Assembly: GCA_018853935.1 (NCBI GenBank)
Contig: JAAOMR010000134.1
Location: 1-64,000 of the forward strand
Length of the DNA stretch: 64,000 bases
DNA from: Acidithiobacillus ferrivorans
Lineage (GTDB): Bacteria; Pseudomonadota; Gammaproteobacteria; Acidithiobacillales; Acidithiobacillaceae
Direction: 5' to 3'
The notes under the pieces: model-generated
What the model saw: only the letters and a program-made list of their open reading frames with translations
What the model was told of the DNA's origin: nothing
Databases searched by the model: none
Program-made: the position numbers and the translations under genes
In this document: piece after piece, positions 18,399-27,143 of the stretch
Layout of the letters: every line of letters starts with the position of its first letter
How positions within the stretch are numbered: position 1 is the stretch's first letter

Positions 18399-19142
18399 AT
18401 GGAAGGTTCGGCTTATATCGCGATGACGGGCATGCAGGCGGCAGCGCAACGCATGGACGTCGTTTCAAATAATTTGTCCAATGCCGGGACGACGGGTTAC
18501 AAAAGGGAACAGGTAGCATTTCGAGCCTTGCCATTCTTTTACCAGGGTCAGCCGAACAGGGTTGATGTGATGTCGCAAGGGAATGGCTGGGACATGTCCA
18601 TGGGACCCCTGCAGCAAACGGGGATTCCTACTAATGTAGCCATTAATGGCTCTGGTTTTTTTGTAGTGCAGTCCAAAGGTGGCGCGCAAGCCTATACGCG
18701 CGATGGGAACTTCACCGCATCCAGTGACGGAATGTTGGTAAACCAGAATGGCCAGGCGGTTCTCGGTGTGGGCGGCGCGCCCCTGTTTGTGCCAGCTGGT
18801 GCCACAGTTGCCGTGGGGAGCGATGGGACAGTTTCGGTAACTCCAAATACTCCGAATGCCCAGGCGGTAAGCGTAGGACAAATACTCGTGGTGGACCCTC
18901 CTGCGTCAAGTGTCACCGAATCAGGGGCCAACCAGTTCCAGCCAACAGCCGGTGGACCACTTGATACAACGCCGAGCGCCGCGACGCTTGTCAGTGGGGC
19001 GCTAGAAGGTAGCAATGTCAATCCTGTGTCGAGCATGGTCAACATGATATCCGCATCCCGGCTTTTCCAGTGGGAAACTCAGGCCGAACAAACCATTTCG
19101 GCGGATGATAAATCGGCGCAAAATATCGCCAGTAACTTGTAA
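18399..19142 (+). CDS. flgF: FlgF, proximal rod protein
   Basis: About 247 residues with VVSNNLSNAGTTGYKREQVA at the N-terminus, AINGSGFFVV and YTRDGNFTAS in the body, and SMVNMISASRLFQWETQ at the C-terminus. The ATG is preceded by TAAGGGGT; a GTG immediately before it is less likely to be used. It precedes flgG by 11 bases in the rod/hook operon. Confidence 0.95.
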   Translation: MEGSAYIAMTGMQAAAQRMDVVSNNLSNAGTTGYKREQVAFRALPFFYQGQPNRVDVMSQGNGWDMSMGPLQQTGIPTNVAINGSGFFVVQSKGGAQAYTRDGNFTASSDGMLVNQNGQAVLGVGGAPLFVPAGATVAVGSDGTVSVTPNTPNAQAVSVGQILVVDPPASSVTESGANQFQPTAGGPLDTTPSAATLVSGALEGSNVNPVSSMVNMISASRLFQWETQAEQTISADDKSAQNIASNL

Positions 19143-19153
19143 GGAGAATTTTA

Positions 19154-19936
19154 ATGTTACGGGCACTCTCGACCATACGTACCGGCTTGGAAGCAGCGCA
19201 AACCCAAATTGATGTAACGGCCAACAACCTGGCCAATGTGAATACCACTGGCTTTAAGAGGCAACGCACCCTTTTTCAGAACCTGGTTTACCAGAATGTC
19301 CAGCAACCTGGAGCCCTATCTTCGACCCAAACTCGGTTACCCATTGGACTGCAGCTGGGGACAGGTGTTCAAGTGGCGGGAACGCAGCCCATCGAAACAC
19401 AGGGGAATTTGACACAGACCGGAGACAGCCTGGATACGGCGATCAATGGCAATGGATTTTTCCAAATTCTGATGCCAAATGGTACCATTGCATATACACG
19501 GGATGGGGCCTTGCAGTTGAATCAGAACGGTCAGTTGGTGACGGCAAATGGCTACTTGATGCAGCCACCTATTACAATTCCTACCAATGCGACGTCCATT
19601 ACGATTGCACAGGATGGCACGGTGACGGTCCAGTTGCCCGGACAGACGACGGCGACCCAGGTGGGCCAGATTCAAATCGCAACTTTTCAAAATCCGGCGG
19701 GCATGCAGTTGATGGGTAACAATCTGCTGTTGCAAACTGGGGCGTCGGGAGCACCGAATATCCAACAGCCCACTATAAATGGTACTGGTGCGGTGATGCA
19801 GGGCTATTTGGAGGCATCCAATGTAAATGTGGTGAACTCCATGGTCGATATGATAACCGCTCAGCGTTCCTACCAACTGGGTACGGATTTGGCGAATGCG
19901 GTGAATCAGATGCTGGGGTATTTGGGAAACTTATGA
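19154..19936 (+). CDS. flgG: FlgG, distal rod protein
   Basis: A 260-residue protein of normal FlgG length with VTANNLANVNTTGFKRQRTL, the LPIGLQLGTGVQVAGTQ block specific for FlgG, AINGNGFFQI and C-terminal VNSMVDMITAQRSYQLGT. TAAGGAG precedes the ATG. The stop overlaps the start of flgH by 4 bases. Confidence 0.97.
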   Translation: MLRALSTIRTGLEAAQTQIDVTANNLANVNTTGFKRQRTLFQNLVYQNVQQPGALSSTQTRLPIGLQLGTGVQVAGTQPIETQGNLTQTGDSLDTAINGNGFFQILMPNGTIAYTRDGALQLNQNGQLVTANGYLMQPPITIPTNATSITIAQDGTVTVQLPGQTTATQVGQIQIATFQNPAGMQLMGNNLLLQTGASGAPNIQQPTINGTGAVMQGYLEASNVNVVNSMVDMITAQRSYQLGTDLANAVNQMLGYLGNL

Positions 19937-20643
19937 CCGCATCCCGTACCTGGCAGTGCGGGCTAATAGGGCCAATCCTGTGTATGGTTCTGGGTGGCTG
20001 TGCCTATATGCCTTTTCATAAGCCTAAGGCTTATCAGCCGCTCCCTTTGCCTCCTATGGAAAAGACGGCCCCTGTGCTGGCCAATGGGCAAATTTATCAA
20101 CCCCAAAATTCCGTCAACTGGTTCTCTGATCATCAACCCTGGCGTGTTGGGGATGTTATTACAGTTGATATTATTGAGAATGCGACAGCAAGCAATGCGA
20201 TCAACAACGCAACAAGTCGCAAGAGTTCCATTGGTGATGCTATCAGCAGTTTTTTCGGGCTTCCACTAAGTTTCGGAAATGTAGGCGGTGCTAAAGTCTC
20301 GCCAAACATTACCGCATCATCTAATAATAGTAGCGTCGGCGCAGGGGCGACAACGCAAAGCAATTCCATTGTCAGCACGCTGGCCGCGACTGTGACGAAA
20401 GTGCTTCCCAACGGAAATCTCGAGTTGTTAGGGCAAACACGGATTAATAGTGGGACTGGCACCGGCGGGCAATGGTTGCGGATTTCTGGCATTGTCCGTA
20501 CTGAGGACATTAGTACATATAATACGGTACCTTCCACTGATGTTGCCAACGCGGCGGTCCAGTACGCAGGCACTGGACAAGGGTATGAAGCCGCCCGCAT
20601 GCCTTGGCTGGCACGTTTCTTTCTGTCTGTTTGGCCATTTTGA
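19933..20643 (+). CDS. flgH: FlgH, L-ring lipoprotein
   Basis: A 236-residue outer-membrane lipoprotein. The signal peptide ends in a lipobox (MVLGGC) at about residue 22. The mature part has WRVGDVITVDIIENATASN and the repeated GNLELLGQTRINSG and WLRISGIVRTEDI blocks of L-ring proteins. The gene itself shows that the organism has an outer membrane. Its TGA overlaps the flgI ATG by one base. Confidence 0.96.
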   Translation: MTASRTWQCGLIGPILCMVLGGCAYMPFHKPKAYQPLPLPPMEKTAPVLANGQIYQPQNSVNWFSDHQPWRVGDVITVDIIENATASNAINNATSRKSSIGDAISSFFGLPLSFGNVGGAKVSPNITASSNNSSVGAGATTQSNSIVSTLAATVTKVLPNGNLELLGQTRINSGTGTGGQWLRISGIVRTEDISTYNTVPSTDVANAAVQYAGTGQGYEAARMPWLARFFLSVWPF

Positions 20644-21752
20644 TGAGCCGGCAGATGCGCGCATTCTGCTTGGGATTGTTGCTATTTTTGGGTCTCCTGA
20701 ATATGGTTGAGGCACAGGCTGAGACGATTGGTGAGATGGCACGTATTGCCGGCAATCGCACTAATAATGTCATCGGTTATGGTTTGGTGGTGGGGTTGCC
20801 TGGGACAGGGGATCAGACGACCGAAGTGCCTTATACCACGCAGACGATTACCAACATGCTGCGACATATGGGTATCAACCTACCACCTGCAGCTTTTATG
20901 CAGCCCAATAATGATGCTGCTGTGATGGTTACGGGTTCCATTCCACCGGATGCGAAACCTGGGCAGCATTTCACGGTGACAGTTTCCGCAGTGGGTAATG
21001 CGCAAAGCTTGCGCGGTGGCGTGTTGCTCATGACGCAGCTGCATGCCGCCAATGGGCAGGTGTATGCGCAGGCACAGGGGTCCGTATTGGTGACAGGGGC
21101 TGCAGCCATAGGTGCGGCCGCGCTAAAAGTACTGAACAACCCGACGGTAGGCCAAATTTCTTCAGGTGCTGTGGTGGAAATGGCGACCCCTCAAGTAGAC
21201 CCACCTGGTCCCGTCATATTGTTATTGCGAAGACCGGGATACGTGGCTGCCGCACGGGCAGTTGAGTCGATTAATGCGGTTTTTCCTGGTACAGCTGCGG
21301 CGATGGGATCCGCGAATATAGCAGTTCAGGCGCCAGCCGCACAGAATGCGCGGGTCAGCTTTATCGCCGCTCTAGAACAGATTCCAGTTCACACACCAGC
21401 ACCAGAACCCGTGGTGGTGATCAATGCTCAGGATGGGACGGTCGTGATCGGGGGTAATGTGCGGATAACCCCTTGTGCCGTCGCCACAGGAAGTCTTTCG
21501 GTGACTGTAAAAAACCAGCCTTTGGTGAGTCAACCCAATCCATTCGGACGAGGGCAGACCGTGGTTGCAGTAAGGTCCAAGGTTGGCATTAAGACGCATA
21601 CCGCGCATCTGGTGCTGATGACGCATATGGCAACCCTGGAGGATGTGGTGCGTACCCTGAATACGGTGGGGGCGACACCCATTCAGTTGGCTTCCATCCT
21701 GGAAGCCATGAAAGCTGCAGGCTCACTTCATGCCCGCATAAAGATCATTTGA
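20643..21752 (+). CDS. flgI: FlgI, P-ring protein
   Basis: About 369 residues. A signal peptide (FCLGLLLFLGLLNMVEAQA) precedes the mature start at AETIGEMARIAGNRTNNVIG. Conserved NVIGYGLVVGLPGTGDQT and AALKVLNNPTVGQI-type blocks follow. The ATG that overlaps the flgH stop (TGATG) is the natural start; a longer frame extending 39 bases further upstream into flgH is not needed. FlgA (46125-46844) is its periplasmic chaperone. Confidence 0.96.
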   Translation: MSRQMRAFCLGLLLFLGLLNMVEAQAETIGEMARIAGNRTNNVIGYGLVVGLPGTGDQTTEVPYTTQTITNMLRHMGINLPPAAFMQPNNDAAVMVTGSIPPDAKPGQHFTVTVSAVGNAQSLRGGVLLMTQLHAANGQVYAQAQGSVLVTGAAAIGAAALKVLNNPTVGQISSGAVVEMATPQVDPPGPVILLLRRPGYVAAARAVESINAVFPGTAAAMGSANIAVQAPAAQNARVSFIAALEQIPVHTPAPEPVVVINAQDGTVVIGGNVRITPCAVATGSLSVTVKNQPLVSQPNPFGRGQTVVAVRSKVGIKTHTAHLVLMTHMATLEDVVRTLNTVGATPIQLASILEAMKAAGSLHARIKII

Positions 21753-22582
21753 TGGTGTTGCCTCCTATGACCGCACTGACCATGCCCCCCAAGCAAGCAT
21801 CGTCTATGACAATGAAAAGCCCCGCAGCATCCTCGACATATGAAGCGCGATCCGAGAGCGCTGTACGTCGTTTTGCCGGTGTTTTTCTGGACGAAATGTT
21901 GCAAGCTTCCATGCCCAAGGTCTTCGGGTCGGTACCGGGTGCCAGTAGTTATCAGGACCTGTACATGCAGTCCATGGCCAATCAGATTGCCACGGTGGGT
22001 AATGGTATGGGGCTGGTGCCACTGCTCGATAAGGCTCTCCACTTGCCGGTACAACAGGCAATGCCTACATTGGAAGTGAGCACTAATGCGCCTATGGGGA
22101 GGGTCTCAGCGGGCGCTCCTCTACCTGAGGCACTGGCAGCTAATGCCAAGACTTTTATCCATAAAATACTGCCCTATGCTGAGCAGATTGGGCAAGCTTT
22201 AGGTATTGCACCACGGCTGATTGTCGCACAGGCGGCCCTGGAAACTGGCTGGGGCCAACATGTGCTAGGCAACAACCTGTTTGGTATCAAGGCCCTTCCA
22301 GGTCAGCCGCACTTGCTTTCCAGCACGACTGAGTATTTGCACGGCGTTGAGCAGCATGTGCAGGCGTTTTTCAGAAACTTCCCCAGCGTTGGCGCATGTA
22401 TGCAGCACTATGCGGATTTAATTAAGCAACATTACCCGGGGGTGATTGGGGTGGGTGGTAACGTGCAGCAGTTTGGAGTTCAATTGCAGGCTGGTGGATA
22501 CGCGACGGACCCGAACTATGGGGCCAAACTTGCCGCCACTGCGGGCAATCCCCTTCTTTTGGCCATAACTGGAGAACCTTGA
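21752..22582 (+). CDS. flgJ: FlgJ, rod cap and peptidoglycan hydrolase
   Basis: About 276 residues with two domains. The N-terminal rod-binding part (about 30-100) has FAGVFLDEMLQASMPK and YQDLYMQSMANQI. A C-terminal glucosaminidase domain (about 130-276) has VAQAALETGWGQHVLGNNLF, where the glutamate is the catalytic acid. It opens the wall for the growing rod. The ATG overlaps the flgI stop. Confidence 0.95.
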   Translation: MVLPPMTALTMPPKQASSMTMKSPAASSTYEARSESAVRRFAGVFLDEMLQASMPKVFGSVPGASSYQDLYMQSMANQIATVGNGMGLVPLLDKALHLPVQQAMPTLEVSTNAPMGRVSAGAPLPEALAANAKTFIHKILPYAEQIGQALGIAPRLIVAQAALETGWGQHVLGNNLFGIKALPGQPHLLSSTTEYLHGVEQHVQAFFRNFPSVGACMQHYADLIKQHYPGVIGVGGNVQQFGVQLQAGGYATDPNYGAKLAATAGNPLLLAITGEP

Positions 22583-22589
22583 GCGCGTT

Positions 22590-22600
22590 TGTGTCGTAAA
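22590..22600 (+). promoter_or_regulatory. Element TGTGTCGTAAA upstream of flgK
   Basis: This 11-base string also lies upstream of both flagellin genes, at 30601-30611 and 33862-33872. It contains TAAA, the core of the FliA -35 box, but I see no convincing GCCGATAA -10 at the normal spacing. A late-gene promoter element is possible but unproven. Confidence 0.35.
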
Positions 22601-22649
22601 TAAGAATAGGGTTGTGGGTAGGATAATGCAAAAAAAGAAAGGAGTTTCC

Positions 22650-25076
22650 ATGTCGCTCAATAGCATACTCCAGATTGGCTTGTCAGGGATTCTGGCAGAT
22701 ACCAATGCACTGCAAACGGCTAGTAATAACGTTGCTAACGAAAGTACGCCGGGGTATGTGAACGAAACTCCGGTTTTTTCAGCCAATGCATCACAGGTTT
22801 CAAGCTTCGGTTCGCTGGGTAATGGAGTGCATACCCAATCTATTCAGCGCAGCTTTAGCAGTTATGCACAAAGCCAGGTGCTGAATGCAAATGCTGTAGC
22901 CTCCGGCTTTAGTACTCAGCAAACGGTTTTGAACAGTCTTTCCAGCATATTCCCTGTGTCATCCGGGCAGACCGGGCTGGCGCAATCTATGAGCGAGTTT
23001 TTTGCCTCGGTTCAAACCCTTACCACAAACCCTTCTAGCATACCCTATCGTCAGAGTGTGCTCTCTCAAGGGGGCAATCTAGCAACCCAGATTCAAAATG
23101 CCGCCAATACGGTGAGCTCCACGCAGGCGAGTGATAATCAGCAAATTACGCAGTCAGTACAGACCATAAACAATATTTCCCGGCAGCTCGCGGGTATTAA
23201 CAAAAGCCTCCAGCAGACCCCTGCAGGGGAACAGCCGCCTAGCAGCCTGCTGGATAGTCAGAATGCGTTGGTGCAGCAGTTGTCCGCTCAGGTTGGGGTT
23301 CAAACCTTGCAAAACAGCAATGGTACGCTCTCGGTGTTTACCAAGGGTGGCCTCACTTTGGTCAATGGTACGGAAGCCTTTGGATTTACGGTGATGTCCG
23401 GCGGGGTCTACCAAAATCAGATGGCGAACGTCGTGTATTCTCTTAACCCGCAAAACCAGGGCATTGTACCGTCCGGCGGAATTGTCCTGTCGGGGACGGC
23501 AGCCCGTGCTGATTTGGCTGGTGGCATTCTTGGGGGTGCCATTTCTGCGCAGAATCAAGTGAACCAGATTGGCCTGCAACTCGGGCTTCTTGCTCAAGGC
23601 GTGGCGCAGGTAATGAACCATCAGCAGACCCTCGGGCTGAATTTGGGTGGGGGGGCGGGTGCGCCCATCTTCTCCATTAACGGGCCGGTGGTGTATCCTG
23701 AAAATAGCAATTCGGGCAACGCGACCATAACCGCCACCATTACCAATCTTTCTACTGTACCACCGACGACTTGGACGCTCAGTTACAATGGGACGAATTG
23801 GGTGGCAACCAACAATACGTCAGGAGCGCAGTCGAGTGTGTCTGGCGGCGGTGGGACACTGCCAGCAGGCTTTACTTTTAGTGGTATTACCGTTAGTGGG
23901 TCGACCGGTTCGGCCGCTATCGGAGATAGCTTTTTGATAGACCCCGCAGCCGCTTCCGCTGGTTCCTTACAGGTAGTTATGACGGACCCCTCTGGCCTGG
24001 CAGCAGCCGCACCCTATGTGGCGAGTCCGGGTCAGTATACGTCAGCAAATGGATTGTCTGGTGGCATTCAGGGCACAGAATCAATTTCCAGCGGTGCTGC
24101 ATTGACCGGGGTAGGCACGTCCGGTACCGGTGCGATATCCTCAGCCTATTTTGGTGATGTGTTATCTTTGAAGTTTGCTACAAGCGGGTCCTCTGCTACC
24201 TATAACATTACTACAACTGGCGGATTGAGTGTGGGGAGTGGTGTTTTTTCCAATAATGGGCTGGCCATAGGTATTGCATATAGCGGTAGTTCATACGGGG
24301 CAAGCGCTACATCGACAGGCGCTTACTTTGGTTTTCAATGGGGGGGTACGGGTGCTCCAGCAACCAATGATATTTTTAGCTTCACAGCGGGAGCCCCTGG
24401 GAATAACGCCAACGCTTTGGCAATGACGGATGGGCAGAATATGTCCACCCTTTATGTGGGTGGTGGAACTGCACAATATTCATACAATGGTGGAGCGTCT
24501 ACAAACTCGGGCACTGTAACACTGCAGAACCCGACTATCCAGAGCACCAGTGGCGGTGCAAGTGCTGTTGTTGCATCAGGGTATTTCGGGGATTCATTGG
24601 CGGTACAGTTCACGAGTAGTAGTGCATTTCAAATAACATCCGGTAGTGGTAGCAGTTCTGGGGTTATTGCTACGGGTGCTTATTCCACCAGTGGAGCCAA
24701 TCTGGCGATAGCTTTTCCGTCTAATGGACCAAACGCTGGAAGTTTTGAGACTTTTTCTTGGGGAGGTGGGGCTCCCGTATCAGGGGATAGTTTTAGTTTG
24801 GGGGTTGTCACTTCTGGGGCGCAGGGTGCATCTCTAAATCAGGGCATCGCCAATATGACCAACAGTTATGGGGATACGCTTCAGGTGGCACAACAAGGAT
24901 TACAGGCGGCGCAGACAGTGCAGTCGCAGGCGACTAACGCTATGTCCTCTATTTCCGGAGTGAACCTTAATCAAGAAGCGAGTATGATTGTACAGTATAC
25001 GCAAGCGTTTCAGGCGTCGGCTGCCGTGATTCAGACAGTCAACACGTTGTTTCAGAGTCTTTTGCAGGTTGTATAG
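22650..25076 (+). CDS. flgK: FlgK, hook-filament junction protein, enlarged
   Basis: About 808 residues against a usual 450-650. The N-terminus has IGLSGILADTNALQTASNNV and ESTPGYVNE. The C-terminus has SGVNLNQEASMIVQYTQAFQ and a final helix. The extra length lies in the middle and includes two copies of a domain of about 85 residues (nucleotides near 24131-24384 and 24562-24801) sharing a YFGD..S..F opening and a closing WGGG-APxxxDxFS. The AAAGGAG site puts the start at the second in-frame ATG region (MSLNSILQ). This surface-exposed insert would face outside. Confidence 0.94.
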   Translation: MSLNSILQIGLSGILADTNALQTASNNVANESTPGYVNETPVFSANASQVSSFGSLGNGVHTQSIQRSFSSYAQSQVLNANAVASGFSTQQTVLNSLSSIFPVSSGQTGLAQSMSEFFASVQTLTTNPSSIPYRQSVLSQGGNLATQIQNAANTVSSTQASDNQQITQSVQTINNISRQLAGINKSLQQTPAGEQPPSSLLDSQNALVQQLSAQVGVQTLQNSNGTLSVFTKGGLTLVNGTEAFGFTVMSGGVYQNQMANVVYSLNPQNQGIVPSGGIVLSGTAARADLAGGILGGAISAQNQVNQIGLQLGLLAQGVAQVMNHQQTLGLNLGGGAGAPIFSINGPVVYPENSNSGNATITATITNLSTVPPTTWTLSYNGTNWVATNNTSGAQSSVSGGGGTLPAGFTFSGITVSGSTGSAAIGDSFLIDPAAASAGSLQVVMTDPSGLAAAAPYVASPGQYTSANGLSGGIQGTESISSGAALTGVGTSGTGAISSAYFGDVLSLKFATSGSSATYNITTTGGLSVGSGVFSNNGLAIGIAYSGSSYGASATSTGAYFGFQWGGTGAPATNDIFSFTAGAPGNNANALAMTDGQNMSTLYVGGGTAQYSYNGGASTNSGTVTLQNPTIQSTSGGASAVVASGYFGDSLAVQFTSSSAFQITSGSGSSSGVIATGAYSTSGANLAIAFPSNGPNAGSFETFSWGGGAPVSGDSFSLGVVTSGAQGASLNQGIANMTNSYGDTLQVAQQGLQAAQTVQSQATNAMSSISGVNLNQEASMIVQYTQAFQASAAVIQTVNTLFQSLLQVV

Positions 25077-25085
25077 GAGCGTAAG

Positions 25086-26354
25086 TTGAGCATTCGTCTG
25101 AGTACTCCGGAAACCTATTCGATACCGACTGCAGCCATTCTTCAGGACCAGGCTAACCTGACTCAACTGAATGTACAGATGGCGACGGGATTAGCAGTGA
25201 ATAGCCCCGCCAGCAACCCCGTTGCTGAATCCCAAAGCATTGCAATTAATCAGCAACTTGCGGCCTATGCCGTGGACGGTCAAACGAGCTCGATTGCTCA
25301 ATCCAATCTGCAGAATTTATCCTCCACGGTGGGAAGCATCTCAACATTGCTGCAGTCTCTGCGGCAAACCGCTTTGGCGGCTGCAAATGCTACTGTTAAT
25401 GCGCAGGACAGGCAGGCTATGGGGTATACCGTAGCCAATAACTTGCAAAATCTGCTGCAAATCGGGAATACCCAAACGCCGGATGGTAATTATTTGTTGG
25501 CCGGGAGTCAGACTAATACGCAGCCATTTTCTCAAGCTGCAAGCGGTGTGATTTACAATGGGGATGCAAGTACGAATAATCTGCAGATTGCCCCGGGAAT
25601 TACGGTACCTAGTTCTCTATCTGGCCAATTCCTACTGATGAATATTCCGACGGGGAATGGCTATGCCCAGGTTTCTGCCGCATCCGGCAATGTTAACTTA
25701 ACCGGGTCAGTGACGGTATCTGTAGAAGGTGTGACGAATACTACGCAAGCTTCTCAGATGCAATCTCAGAATCAGAGCTTCGCTTTAACCTTTGTGACCG
25801 GCACATCTGTATCGGGAAATAATGTGTATTACAGCATTACGCCGTCGGGTTCGACTATTGCTGTAAGTGGGTTATACACATCAGGGACTACCGTGATTGT
25901 GTCTGGGAGTCAGTATCTCATTCAAGGAACTCCTGCGTTATCCGGTAGCACTACCAGTGGGGATGTTTTCTATTTGAAGCCGTCGTCTAACCAAAGCCTC
26001 TTTCAAACAGTGCAGGATTTGGCCACCTATCTGAATGGCGTTGGCACGGGGGCGTCGTCTCAGGCTGCATTCTCTCAGCACATCAGCAATATTATCAGCA
26101 ACTTGAACCAGGGGTTAACACGCACTTTGACGGCGCAAGCCTATGTGGGCAGCGCCTTAGCCCAGGTCAATGCGGTTGGACAAACGAGTACAACCGCGCA
26201 AATGAATGACCAAGTGACGGTGAATAACCTCATGTCCGCAAATCTTCCGGCAGTGGCAACTCAATTCTCGCAAGGTACTACCGCAATGCAAGCTGCACTT
26301 TCTGCTTTTGCCGCCATGCAGGGGCTCAATCTTTTTAGTACGCTGAAGTTCTGA
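25086..26354 (+). CDS. flgL: FlgL, hook-filament junction protein
   Basis: A 422-residue flagellin-like protein. N-terminal LNVQMATGLAVNSPASNPVA is the FlgL/flagellin D0-D1 pattern. The C-terminus has VNNLMSANLPAVATQFSQG. It starts with TTG, preceded by AGGAG at six bases, and lies 9 bases after flgK. The final A of its TGA stop region overlaps the ATG of the PilZ gene. Confidence 0.93.
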   Translation: MSIRLSTPETYSIPTAAILQDQANLTQLNVQMATGLAVNSPASNPVAESQSIAINQQLAAYAVDGQTSSIAQSNLQNLSSTVGSISTLLQSLRQTALAAANATVNAQDRQAMGYTVANNLQNLLQIGNTQTPDGNYLLAGSQTNTQPFSQAASGVIYNGDASTNNLQIAPGITVPSSLSGQFLLMNIPTGNGYAQVSAASGNVNLTGSVTVSVEGVTNTTQASQMQSQNQSFALTFVTGTSVSGNNVYYSITPSGSTIAVSGLYTSGTTVIVSGSQYLIQGTPALSGSTTSGDVFYLKPSSNQSLFQTVQDLATYLNGVGTGASSQAAFSQHISNIISNLNQGLTRTLTAQAYVGSALAQVNAVGQTSTTAQMNDQVTVNNLMSANLPAVATQFSQGTTAMQAALSAFAAMQGLNLFSTLKF

Positions 26355-27094
26355 TGGCAGGTGTTCATCCCGAAGAAAAGCAGTATTTTAAAACGTGGGA
26401 CCCGCTACCCCCTGCAGGCATTAAGCGTTTGCTAGTGTCTGCAGAAGAACAGCAAGAGAATATTCGGCTGGTGGTGCCGGGCAGTGAATGGTATAGCAGC
26501 ATCGTGCAACAGAACATGCCGCATATTCTTCTGGATTATCCTTTAGAGATGCAGGATGGCGAGCCATTGACGGTTAACGCGCTGCCGGTACTCTGGACAC
26601 GCAAGCTGGATGGGTTTCAGTATGGGTTCTGGAGTTCAGTTAAAGTGCACCTATCCCCCAAAGACAACAAACTTGCGCTCGTAATTCATTGGCCGGACCG
26701 GTTGTATCGGACTCAGCGACGTGCGGCCTTTCGCGTACCTATTCCGGTTAAGGATGCAGGGAGCCTGCGGCTCGGACTCCCTGAGGGTATGGAGTATGAT
26801 GGATTTATTGAGGATCTTAGTTTGACCGGGATGTGTGCCAGTCTACGGGTTACCTTAGAGGCAACACCTGTGATTGAACTTGGCGCGCGCGTTGGTTTGC
26901 TTTTCTCTCTGACGGGAGAACCGCATGCGGCTGAAGCAGTCGTGGTTCGAGCGTTGAAACTGGGCACACCGACGGAACATGCCAGTGGAATGGAGCGTCT
27001 ACAATTGGCTTTGCGTTTTGTGGAGCCGCAACGTCTGACCAAATCCCTGCAGCCCTATATTTTTGCTCAACAACGCCATCTTGCCCGTCAATAG
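26354..27094 (+). CDS. YcgR-like flagellar brake (PilZ)
   Basis: A 246-residue protein with an N-terminal YcgR-like beta domain (about 1-125) and a PilZ domain (about 126-246) carrying RRAAFR (RxxxR) and DLSLTG (DxSxxG), so cyclic-di-GMP binding is expected. YcgR slows or biases the motor through MotA and FliG. The gene overlaps flgL by one base. With the PAS-PilZ protein at 456-1649 there are two PilZ receptors in the locus. Confidence 0.88.
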   Translation: MAGVHPEEKQYFKTWDPLPPAGIKRLLVSAEEQQENIRLVVPGSEWYSSIVQQNMPHILLDYPLEMQDGEPLTVNALPVLWTRKLDGFQYGFWSSVKVHLSPKDNKLALVIHWPDRLYRTQRRAAFRVPIPVKDAGSLRLGLPEGMEYDGFIEDLSLTGMCASLRVTLEATPVIELGARVGLLFSLTGEPHAAEAVVVRALKLGTPTEHASGMERLQLALRFVEPQRLTKSLQPYIFAQQRHLARQ

Positions 27095-27143
27095 GGATTT
27101 TGCCGTCCGGCATACCCAATAAAGCTTTTGTTAGGAGACCATA

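Noticed and set aside
19337-19876. Open frame of 179 codons antisense to flgG
   Set aside because: Fully inside flgG, with composition (Cys, His, Arg-rich) typical of a shadow frame.
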